A stretch of 14,523 nucleotides of DNA from Gemmatimonadota bacterium (GCA_031127185.1 JARIET010000038.1:1-14523), one strand, 5' to 3'. Positions 7,189 to 13,808 are shown, counted from the stretch's first letter. Numbers and translations are program-made. Notes: a model not told the origin generated them from the letters alone.

Positions 7189-8436
7189 ATGAATACCGGC
7201 ATCGCGGTAGTCATCATTTTTCCGGAAGAGCAGGGAATTTTGAAGTCGGAAATTGCCGGAAGACCCGCTGGCGAATTTCTCCTTGAGAACTTGAATGCCT
7301 GCGATGAAGTTGACGTCAAAACACCAGTGAATGGTGAAGGCGGCTACCAGCCCACGTTCGAGAAATTCCCCAACATTTCACAATGCAAACTCTCGGAGCT
7401 TCTAACCGAAGAACCTGCGGATCGGGGACTCTTGATCATTGATGCCCGTGCCTGGCTTTCAGGTACCGGGCTGGCTGACGTCTTGTCCAAGGTTCGCAGC
7501 GCAACAACCGGTATTCGAATTGTCGAATCAAATGCGAATGCCCTTGCAGCCTGTCGTGAGGCCATGACGCTCGCTGTCTATCTGCCGCCGGAAGACTTGC
7601 GCCCCGATCTGTTCGTTGGTGAGTACACGGCTGCCGGACAGGGACTTGAAAGCGTTCTCGGCCCTGGGGTAATGGCCAGCACAAGCGCAATTGCATGTAC
7701 TGAACCGGATGACATGCCTGCCGCGGCGATAATTGATTCATTTGCGGATCTGGCCGAGATCGAGCGGCGTCTGCTGCTGGGGCGCGCAACGGCGGCAATG
7801 AAGCATGGTGTTCGCGTCCGCGACCCGAATACGGTGTACATCCGGGGATCCCTGGTATGCGGTGCAGGAGTGGAAATTGAGCCCAACGTCATTATCGAAG
7901 GTCAGGTTGTGGTGGGGCACGGTGCCCGGATTGGAGCGAATTCGATACTGCGGAGCTGCAGGATTGGAGACAACGCGAAGATTCACCCGTTCTCTCTGGT
8001 GGAGGATGCGAGCATAGGGGCGAACAGCTTTGTCGGGCCCTACGGAAGGGTACGTCCCGGAAGTGTCATTGGTGACAATGTTCAGATTGGCAACTACGTC
8101 GAGATCAAGAACTCACGGATCGGCGCTGGCAGTCGCATCAATCATCACACGTTCATCGGTGATGCGATACTTGCAGATGAGGTAACGATTGGCGCGGGAA
8201 CGATCACCTGCAACCACGACGGGTTCGGAACCAATCAAACAGTCATTGAGCGGGGGGCTTATGTTGGCTCTGGATGCAATCTGGTGGCGCCGCTGCACAT
8301 CGGGCAAGATGCTGTCATCGGAGCGGGTTCGACGATTGCCAGCGACGTTCCAGCAATGAGACTTTCCCTGGCGCGGGAGCGACAAGTAACCGTCGAAGGC
8401 TGGACAGGTCCGAAATCAAGGCGGCAGAGGAAATGA
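7189..8436 (+). CDS. GlmU-like protein: degenerate nucleotidyltransferase half fused to a left-handed beta-helix acetyltransferase domain
   Basis: I start this 415-residue protein at ATG 7189, two bases after the wbpL-like stop; the frame is open further upstream only as a shadow of wbpL. Residues 206-415 align over their whole length with the GlmU acetyltransferase half. They carry hexapeptide repeats (IEPNVIIEG, IGANSIL, IGDNAKI), VRPG with Arg289, EIK with Lys307, NHHTFIGDA with His319/His320, IGAGTITCNHDG (334-345) and a final EGW. Residues 1-205 occupy the uridylyltransferase position but are shorter than usual (about 205 versus 250). The LAAGxGTRM nucleotide loop is replaced by IIFPEEQGILKSE. 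LLIIDARAWL (81-90) may be what remains of the LxxGDxPL strand. The protein probably acetylates or otherwise acylates an amino sugar and has lost UDP-sugar synthesis. Housekeeping GlmU is unlikely given these losses and the O-antigen setting. Confidence 0.85.
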   Translation: MNTGIAVVIIFPEEQGILKSEIAGRPAGEFLLENLNACDEVDVKTPVNGEGGYQPTFEKFPNISQCKLSELLTEEPADRGLLIIDARAWLSGTGLADVLSKVRSATTGIRIVESNANALAACREAMTLAVYLPPEDLRPDLFVGEYTAAGQGLESVLGPGVMASTSAIACTEPDDMPAAAIIDSFADLAEIERRLLLGRATAAMKHGVRVRDPNTVYIRGSLVCGAGVEIEPNVIIEGQVVVGHGARIGANSILRSCRIGDNAKIHPFSLVEDASIGANSFVGPYGRVRPGSVIGDNVQIGNYVEIKNSRIGAGSRINHHTFIGDAILADEVTIGAGTITCNHDGFGTNQTVIERGAYVGSGCNLVAPLHIGQDAVIGAGSTIASDVPAMRLSLARERQVTVEGWTGPKSRRQRK

Positions 8437-9431
8437 GGTCACAGCGAGTCGCGGTTTGGGGTCTTGGTGGGCACGCGATCAGGAACATACTCCCGGCACT
8501 CGCTGCAACGAATGGCGTTGAACTGTATGGAGTGTGCTCACGTACGGAGAGCACCGTTGGTTCATGTGCGCAGAAGTGGAACTGCAAAGGGTGGACCGAA
8601 CCGGAGCCGATGCTTATCGACAAGAACGTCGATATCATTTTTCTGGCAACGCCGATCGGGTTGCACTTCGAACATGGAATGCGGGTGCTTGCGGCCGCCA
8701 AGCACTTCTGGTGCGAGAAACCCCTTACCTGCCGACTAACGGACACGCTGGAATTGCTGGAATTGTCCCGCAGCAAGAGGGTTTCCGTTTGCGAAGGCCA
8801 CATGTACCTGCACCATCCCCAGTTCCGCAGGATACTCGACTACGTTCGCGGCGGCAGTGTTGGCCGGGTCGTGTCGATAGGATGTCGATTCGGCATTCCC
8901 CGGCTGGAGCAAGAGACCTTCCGCAGCGACCCCTTGCGTGGTGGCGGAGCCCTGTTTGATGTCGGCTGCTATCCGGTGTCCGCCATTGAGGCACTCTTCC
9001 CGGATCAGCAGATGGAGGTCAGCTATGCTGTCATCGGCACCAGGGAAGGGTCTGCGGTTGACACGGACGGCCATGCGATAATTGCGCTCTCCAATGCAGT
9101 CAGAGTTCATTTGGAGTGGCGAATCAACTGTGCTTACCGCAACGAGATCGATATATGGGGTGAAAAGGGCTCGATTTTCTCCGATAAAGTGTTTTCGAAG
9201 TCGCCCGACCATGTTCCCGAGTTCCGTCTGCGCAATGCCCAAGGCGTCGAAAAGACCGAGTATGGCTCGACGGGCGATCATTTTTCTCTGATGTTGCAGT
9301 ATTTCCTCGGTACGGTTTCCGATATGGAGTCAGCCGAGGAGGAACGAAGTCGGATAGCACGACGGGCCGAGGTGCTGGAACGCATCGCACGGGGGGCAGG
9401 TTATCCCGTTAATCGCCGGCAAGGTGAATAA
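8433..9431 (+). CDS. Gfo/Idh/MocA family NAD(P)-dependent sugar oxidoreductase
   Basis: A 332-residue oxidoreductase. I chose ATG 8433 because it overlaps the previous stop as ATGA and gives the canonical N-terminus RVAVWGLGGHA, with the glycine loop at residues 10-13. Upstream in-frame ATGs would add polar shadow sequence. The Rossmann half runs to CEKPL, with the family Glu-Lys-Pro at 95-97. The C-terminal half holds GGALFDVGCYPVSA, whose Asp176 and Tyr180 belong to the conserved DxGxY-type active-site motif. Relatives in O-antigen clusters, such as WbpB/WlbA, oxidise C3 of a UDP-sugar; others reduce keto sugars. No 3-aminotransferase is visible here, so a WbpB/WbpE-type 3-amination is not supported within the window. 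With the adjacent cupin, C-methyltransferase and deacetylase it probably serves a modified-sugar pathway. Direction and substrate are unknown. Confidence 0.88.
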   Translation: MRSQRVAVWGLGGHAIRNILPALAATNGVELYGVCSRTESTVGSCAQKWNCKGWTEPEPMLIDKNVDIIFLATPIGLHFEHGMRVLAAAKHFWCEKPLTCRLTDTLELLELSRSKRVSVCEGHMYLHHPQFRRILDYVRGGSVGRVVSIGCRFGIPRLEQETFRSDPLRGGGALFDVGCYPVSAIEALFPDQQMEVSYAVIGTREGSAVDTDGHAIIALSNAVRVHLEWRINCAYRNEIDIWGEKGSIFSDKVFSKSPDHVPEFRLRNAQGVEKTEYGSTGDHFSLMLQYFLGTVSDMESAEEERSRIARRAEVLERIARGAGYPVNRRQGE

Positions 9432-9454
9432 TCATTTGGTGGAAGGAAATCGGC

Positions 9455-9898
9455 ATGGAAAGCTGGAAAAACGTGAAGCTGGACGACGAGTCGATGTGGC
9501 CAAAAGAAGGACGGGTCGCGCTCGAACCTGCCCATGTCGATGACCGCGGAGCGATTCAGTCGCTGGTCAATTTTCCGATGAAGAACTTGTCGTTGATCAC
9601 GTCGAAAAAGGGCTCCGTACGGTCCAACCATTACCACGTCACGGACTGGCACTACATGTATGTCCTTTCCGGCTCGTTTGACTATTACTACCGCCCAACG
9701 GGCAGCGGCGACAAGCCGGCGATGATCACGGTAAAGGCCGGAGAAATGGTCTTCACTCCGCCCATGGAGGATCACGCGACGGTTTTCCTCGAAGATACCC
9801 AACTGCTCGCCATGAGCCGCAATCCACGCGATCAGGAAGCCTACGAATCAGACGTTATGCGCGTCGTGCTGATTGACCCGGCAAGCATAACGCGGTAA
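9455..9898 (+). CDS. Small cupin-fold protein, possible sugar-nucleotide isomerase/epimerase
   Basis: A 147-residue single-domain cupin. The ATG at 9455 follows a strong Shine-Dalgarno (ggaagga). Cupin motif 1 is present as G53-x5-H59-x-H61-x4-H66-x6-G73, and motif 2 as G96-x5-P102-x4-H107. His59, His61, His66 and His107 are therefore the candidate metal ligands, with His66 sitting where classical cupins have Glu. The start of the domain (DDRGAIQSL) and its length resemble small cupins of surface-polysaccharide clusters, including the FdtA/QdtA 3,4-ketoisomerases and WbuC/WxcM-like proteins, but the motif details do not identify one of these. It stands between a Gfo/Idh oxidoreductase and a C-methyltransferase, two bases before the latter. 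That suggests it moves or epimerises a keto centre on the same sugar. The function is inferred, not shown. Confidence 0.8.
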   Translation: MESWKNVKLDDESMWPKEGRVALEPAHVDDRGAIQSLVNFPMKNLSLITSKKGSVRSNHYHVTDWHYMYVLSGSFDYYYRPTGSGDKPAMITVKAGEMVFTPPMEDHATVFLEDTQLLAMSRNPRDQEAYESDVMRVVLIDPASITR

Positions 9899-9900
9899 GC

Positions 9901-11154
9901 ATGGCTGATTTCTATTTGCGCACTCGATGCCGGATGTGCGATAGCGCCGACCTGGAAATGGTCATGGCGCTAACGCCGACACCGCCCGGCAACAATTTCC
10001 TGCGCCACGAGGAACTTGCGCTTCCCGAGCCGTCCTACCCTCTGGACCTGTATTTTTGCCGCAGATGTCATCATGTGCAGCTCGGACATGTCGTGGATCC
10101 GAAAATCCTCTACCAGAAGGACTATTTCTACGTTTCCGGTACGTCTTCAAGGTTTGTCGAGCACCTGCGTGACTATGCACTAGACATGGTGCGGCGCTTT
10201 GATCTGTCACCTGGCGACTTCGTCGCGGACATTGGCTCAAATGATGGAACCTGTCTTCGTTGTTTTCAGGAGGCAGGCACGAAAAAGGTTTTGGGTGTTG
10301 ACCCGGCCACAAAAATTGCCCGACGGGCGACTGAATCCGGCATCGAAACGGTCGGCGATTTCTTTTCGTATGATCTTGCGTTGGCGTTGCGCGAGAAGTA
10401 CGGCCCTGCCACGTTCATCACATCTCACAATGCCTGCGCCCACATCGATAACCTGGCCGACGTGGTCAGGGGTGTTCGGCACTGGCTCACTGACGATGGT
10501 TTGTTCGTATTGGAAGTGGGTTACTTGCTCGACGTGTATGAGAACGTTTGGTTCGACACCATCTATCACGAACATCTGGACTTTCACACAGTCGCCCCAT
10601 TCAAGGAACTCTTTGCGCGGACCGGCATGGAGATGATCGGCGTGCAGCGCGTCAGTCCGCAGGGTGGCTCAATCCGCGTCATGGCACAAAAGGCCGGTGG
10701 TCCCAGAGCGGCTGATGGGTCAGTGGAAGCCTTGATTGAACAGGAACACGCAGCGGGCTTGAACAAGCCGGAGACCTTCGTCCGGTTTGGTCAGCGCGTA
10801 AATGAAGTCGGCACACGTTTGCGGTCCTTGGTCAAATCGCTAACGGCGAATGGGAAAACCATAGCCGGCTACGGGGCTGCCACGAAGTCAACCACCCTCC
10901 TCGCGCATTTCGGATTGGGCAGCGATGACCTGGCGTTTATTGTCGATGACAATCCGCTCAAGCAGGGTCTATTCTCGCCGGCTGCGCATATTCCGGTGGT
11001 GGCCGTGGAAGAACTACATCATAGGCAGGTAGATTATTTGCTTATTCTGGCGTGGAACTTTGCTGAGCCAATAATGGAAAACAACAGATGGTACGAGGAT
11101 CAGGGTGGAAAGTTCATTGTCCCGATGCCCGTTCCCAGGATTGTTGAGAGATGA
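9901..11154 (+). CDS. Three-domain SAM-dependent sugar C-methyltransferase (TylC3/TcaB9/NovU type)
   Basis: A 417-residue methyltransferase with the full architecture of NDP-sugar C-methyltransferases. The N-terminal zinc-binding domain has Cys10, Cys13, Cys53 and Cys56 (CRMC...CRRC) and a TPTPPGNNF loop. The central SAM domain has VADIGSNDGTCL (108-119). The C-terminal domain contains GYGAATKSTTLL and ends near VPMPVPRIV. The active-site positions described for TcaB9-like 3-C-methyltransferases are all visible: His181 in AHIDN, and Tyr222, Glu224 and His225 in IYHEHLDF. Such enzymes methylate carbon next to a keto group on an NDP-hexulose, giving branched sugars. The start is 2 bases after the cupin stop, without a strong Shine-Dalgarno. 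The end overlaps the next gene as ATGA. The chemistry class is well supported. Which carbon and which sugar is open, and no dTDP-sugar genes are in view. Confidence 0.9.
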   Translation: MADFYLRTRCRMCDSADLEMVMALTPTPPGNNFLRHEELALPEPSYPLDLYFCRRCHHVQLGHVVDPKILYQKDYFYVSGTSSRFVEHLRDYALDMVRRFDLSPGDFVADIGSNDGTCLRCFQEAGTKKVLGVDPATKIARRATESGIETVGDFFSYDLALALREKYGPATFITSHNACAHIDNLADVVRGVRHWLTDDGLFVLEVGYLLDVYENVWFDTIYHEHLDFHTVAPFKELFARTGMEMIGVQRVSPQGGSIRVMAQKAGGPRAADGSVEALIEQEHAAGLNKPETFVRFGQRVNEVGTRLRSLVKSLTANGKTIAGYGAATKSTTLLAHFGLGSDDLAFIVDDNPLKQGLFSPAAHIPVVAVEELHHRQVDYLLILAWNFAEPIMENNRWYEDQGGKFIVPMPVPRIVER

Positions 11155-11819
11155 ATAAGCGAATTCTTGTTGTGGCTCCTCACCCCGACGACGAAACTCT
11201 CGGTGCCGGAGGAACGATCGCAAAATTTGTCGAGCAGGGCCACGAAGTTTCGGTTCTTGTCGTCTCCGGGCATCTGCCGCCCGTCTACAGTCGCGATGAC
11301 TACGAGACAACGGTCAGAGAGGCCGAAAAGGCTTTTGCCGTCTTGGGTGTCGCCGGATCACGGTTTCTCGAAATACCCGCAACGATGGTGGGCGAACAAC
11401 CGGTAGGTGTTCTCAACGGGAAAGTTGCGACAATGGTGAAGGAAATAGCGCCCCATATTGTTCTTTGCCCGTTTCCCGATCGGCACATCGATCATCGGGT
11501 GGTATTCGAGAGCGTCATGGTTGCGACGCGACCGGTTGCCGCGGGTCGTGGCATTGAAATGCTCGCGGCCTACGAGACCCTTTCTGAAACACACTGGAAC
11601 GCTCCGCACATGGAGCCGAATTTTGTGCCCAATTGGGTTGTGGACATTACGGCGCAGATAGGCCGAAAGATCGATGCCCTGACTTGCTACGAATCACAGA
11701 TTCCGGCGTTCCCAGGAGCAAGATCGGTAGATGCTGCGAAAGCGCTCGCCGTGTTTCGGGGCACTCAGGCAGGTTTCTCATTCGGGGAAGGTTTTCAGAT
11801 TATTCGCATGGTTGGATAA
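11151..11819 (+). CDS. PIG-L/LmbE family zinc-dependent N-deacetylase
   Basis: A 222-residue PIG-L family hydrolase. Members remove acetyl groups from N-acetylated sugars such as GlcNAc-PI, GlcNAc-inositol and GlcNAc-type intermediates. The signature APHPDDE is at 9-15 and the second metal motif is PDRHIDHR at 109-116. Candidate zinc ligands are His11, Asp14 and His115, with Asp13 as catalytic base. The protein is full length, ending in the family-typical GFQIIRMV. It starts inside the methyltransferase stop (ATGA), so the two are probably made together. The likely role is de-N-acetylation of a HexNAc derivative, whose amine could then be re-acylated by the GlmU-like acyltransferase at 7189 (inference). 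It has no signal peptide and no membrane segment, so it should act in the cytoplasm on a nucleotide- or lipid-linked sugar. It is the last gene of the packed + strand unit. Confidence 0.9.
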   Translation: MNKRILVVAPHPDDETLGAGGTIAKFVEQGHEVSVLVVSGHLPPVYSRDDYETTVREAEKAFAVLGVAGSRFLEIPATMVGEQPVGVLNGKVATMVKEIAPHIVLCPFPDRHIDHRVVFESVMVATRPVAAGRGIEMLAAYETLSETHWNAPHMEPNFVPNWVVDITAQIGRKIDALTCYESQIPAFPGARSVDAAKALAVFRGTQAGFSFGEGFQIIRMVG

Positions 11820-11890
11820 TGCGCTGGGGGTGGTCCAGGTATTTGTGCGGAAGTTTGCCAGATCATGCGTATGGTATTTGTTGTGGGTAA
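11820..11890 (+). pseudogene. Probable relic of a second PIG-L gene 3' end
   Basis: Immediately after the PIG-L stop, in the same reading frame, the sequence reads G-I-C-A-E-V-C-Q-I-M-R-M-V. The Glu-to-Val part (11850-11876) matches the real C-terminus (11787-11813) at 6 of 9 residues and 20 of 27 bases, offset by exactly 63 bases. The AE-x-x-QI-x-RMV pattern is what PIG-L proteins end with. It has no start or upstream body, so it looks like a leftover tail of a divergent homologue rather than a gene. The similarity is short and could be chance, hence the modest score. Confidence 0.45.
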
Positions 11891-11953
11891 CAACTGTCGG
11901 TTAAGAGCGGAACAGCGGCAACATGTTATGCCTCACACACAAAATTTCTGACA

Positions 11954-11970
11954 GGCCCAGTCGGCCCAGT
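11954..11970 (+). repeat. Direct repeat of GGCCCAGT, two copies one base apart
   Basis: GGCCCAGT occurs at 11954-11961 and again at 11963-11970. Either copy can pair with the TGGGC at 11975-11979 just before the dehydratase start codon, so two alternative small stems are possible. Confidence 0.6.
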
Positions 11971-11979
11971 AAAATGGGC
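11964..11979 (+). promoter_or_regulatory. Small hairpin abutting the start codon of the WbpM-type gene
   Basis: GCCCA (11964-11968), a six-base GTAAAA loop and TGGGC (11975-11979) form a perfect 5-bp stem that ends two bases before ATG 11982. It occupies the place where a Shine-Dalgarno would be, and no good Shine-Dalgarno is visible. It may limit initiation. It is not followed by a T-run, so it is not an intrinsic terminator. A regulatory role is inference. Confidence 0.4.
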
Positions 11980-11981
11980 AC

Positions 11982-13808
11982 ATGATGAATACCCGTTCGC
12001 TCACCGCGTCGCTCCACGACCTGTGCGCCGCCGCGCTGGCCTGGGCGGCGGCGTATGCGGTACGATTCAACTTCGATATTCCGCCCAATTTTGTCGACGC
12101 GATGCTGCGCAACCTGCTGTGGATCATTCCCCTGCAGGCGCTGATATTTCACCGTTTCGGCTTGTACAAGGGCATCTGGCGTTTTGCCAGCATTCCCGAC
12201 TTGCGGCGCATCGCACTGGCGGCTGGGGCGGTTGGGCTGGCCATACCAGCATTGCTGCTCATGTTGCAGAGACTCAGCGACGTGCCGCGCTCGGTGCTGG
12301 TCATGCATCCTCTGCTACTGGTGCTGATCATGGGCGGCAGCCGTTTCCTCTATCGGGCATGGAAAGACGGTCACCTGATCTCGCCACGTCAGTTCGACGC
12401 AGAGCCCGTGATAGTCATCGGGGCTGGGGCTGCGGGTGCCGCCCTTTTACGCGATCTTGCGGGCAACCCGCGCTGGCGTGTGGTGGGCTTGGTCGATGAC
12501 GATCCGGCCAAATTCCGTTTGCAGCTTCAAGGTGTTTCCGTGCTTGGGCACCTTGATGATGTGGCGCGTATTGCTGCCACCTATCAAGTTCAGACTGTGA
12601 TAGTTGCCATGCCTTCCGCATCACCGTCCACCCGTCGGCGCGCGGTTAAATTGGTAATTGATGCCGGGCTCAAGGTTCTGACCGTGCCGGCCCTGTCCGA
12701 TGTTTTATCCGGTCGCGTCACGGCGGACGCTGTGCGACAGGTCGAACTTGAGGACTTGCTCGGACGTGAACAGGTGTTGATCGATGATGCCGAATTGCGA
12801 GAACAACTGGCCGGCCGAACCGTCCTTGTAACCGGTGCAGGCGGATCAATCGGGTCCGAACTGTGCCGCCAGATCGTCCATTTCGGCCCGCGTCAGCTGG
12901 TATTTCTCGAACAGTCGGAGTTTGCACTCTACAGCATCGAACGGGAGTTCGCCGGGCGACCGGTGACCTGCGTGATCGGCGACGTCAAGGATTTTGCGCG
13001 CATGGATGCGGTGTTCGCCGAACACCGGCCGGAAGTGGTTTTCCATGCCGCCGCCTACAAGCACGTGCCGTTGATGGAAGGCGCCAACGCCTGGGAGGCG
13101 GTGCGCAACAACGTGCTGGGAACCCTGACTGTCGCCCGTGCCGCTGCCGCCGCGGGTGTCGGCGAGTTCGTGCTGATCTCGACCGACAAGGCGGTGAATC
13201 CGACAAATGTCATGGGTGCCAGCAAGCGCTTGGCTGAAGTGGTGTGCCATGCCGTGCAGGTGGAAAATCCCACCACCCGTTTCGTCATGGTGCGATTCGG
13301 CAACGTGCTGGGATCGTCGGGCAGCGTAATCCCGCTGTTCCGCGAGCAGATTGCGCGCGGCGGCCCGGTCACCGTGACCCATCCCGAGATCATCCGCTAT
13401 TTCATGCTGATCCCCGAGGCGGCGCAACTGGTGATGCAGGCGGGATTGCTGGCGGCGCGGGACGCTGAGGGTGGCCGCGTTTTCGTGCTCGACATGGGCG
13501 AGCCGGTGAAGATCGTCGATCTGGCGCGCGACATGATCCGCCTTTCCGGCTTCGGCGAAGACGACATAAAGATCGAGTTCACTGGTCTACGTCCGGGCGA
13601 AAAGCTGTTCGAAGAGCTGCTTGCCGACGGCGAGACTACACTGCCGACGCCGCATCCCAAGCTGCGCATAGCGCGACCGACCGCCGCCCCGCCGCCGCAA
13701 TGGCTTGCCGACATCGAGGCCTGGCTGGAGCAAGCCTGGCGTGAGGAGGCGGAGGTCAAGGCCGGTCTGCGCCGCTGGGTACCGGAATATCGGCCCGCAG
13801 CGCATTGA
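11982..13808 (+). CDS. wbpM: Membrane-anchored UDP-GlcNAc 4,6-dehydratase (WbpM/PglF/CapD family)
   Basis: A 608-residue inner-membrane enzyme with a cytoplasmic catalytic part. It dehydrates UDP-GlcNAc to UDP-4-keto-6-deoxy-GlcNAc, the precursor of D-QuiNAc, D-FucNAc and bacillosamine-type sugars. Four N-terminal hydrophobic segments lie at about 12-28, 43-58, 79-95 and 104-120. A first Rossmann domain has VIVIGAGAAGAALL (143-156). The SDR domain has VTGAGGSIGSE (283-293), HAAAYKHVPLME (355-366), STDK (400-403) and NPTNVMGASK. The position usually held by Tyr is Met411 before Lys415, the SMK triad described for WbpM. Length is typical. ATG 11982 is the earliest in-frame start because a stop precedes it at 11970. 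Codons are far more GC-ending than in the cluster to the left, as expected of a conserved flank gene. The 3' end overlaps the - strand gene by 53 bases. Confidence 0.93.
   Translation: MMNTRSLTASLHDLCAAALAWAAAYAVRFNFDIPPNFVDAMLRNLLWIIPLQALIFHRFGLYKGIWRFASIPDLRRIALAAGAVGLAIPALLLMLQRLSDVPRSVLVMHPLLLVLIMGGSRFLYRAWKDGHLISPRQFDAEPVIVIGAGAAGAALLRDLAGNPRWRVVGLVDDDPAKFRLQLQGVSVLGHLDDVARIAATYQVQTVIVAMPSASPSTRRRAVKLVIDAGLKVLTVPALSDVLSGRVTADAVRQVELEDLLGREQVLIDDAELREQLAGRTVLVTGAGGSIGSELCRQIVHFGPRQLVFLEQSEFALYSIEREFAGRPVTCVIGDVKDFARMDAVFAEHRPEVVFHAAAYKHVPLMEGANAWEAVRNNVLGTLTVARAAAAAGVGEFVLISTDKAVNPTNVMGASKRLAEVVCHAVQVENPTTRFVMVRFGNVLGSSGSVIPLFREQIARGGPVTVTHPEIIRYFMLIPEAAQLVMQAGLLAARDAEGGRVFVLDMGEPVKIVDLARDMIRLSGFGEDDIKIEFTGLRPGEKLFEELLADGETTLPTPHPKLRIARPTAAPPPQWLADIEAWLEQAWREEAEVKAGLRRWVPEYRPAAH

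Larger units (their letters stand above)
11820..11981. other. 162-base spacer between the cassette and the WbpM-type gene
   Basis: This is the only gap longer than 23 bases in the window. It holds the PIG-L-like relic (11820-11890), a pair of GGCCCAGT repeats and a small hairpin against the next start codon. I see no convincing sigma-70 promoter; a weak pair TTGTTG (11878-11883)/TTAAGA (11901-11906) has a 17-base spacing but a poor -10. No GC-stem-plus-T-run terminator is visible. Codon use changes across it. Confidence 0.7.

Noticed and set aside
8274..8432. Earlier in-frame ATG for the Gfo/Idh/MocA oxidoreductase
   Set aside because: The added 53 residues are a shadow of the GlmU-like C-terminus; the Rossmann start RVAVWGLGG follows ATG 8433 directly.
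11876..11950. Possible promoter for the WbpM-type gene
   Set aside because: No -35/-10 pair with acceptable matches on both sides was found; TTGTTG/TTAAGA has correct spacing but a poor -10, so it was noted only as weak.
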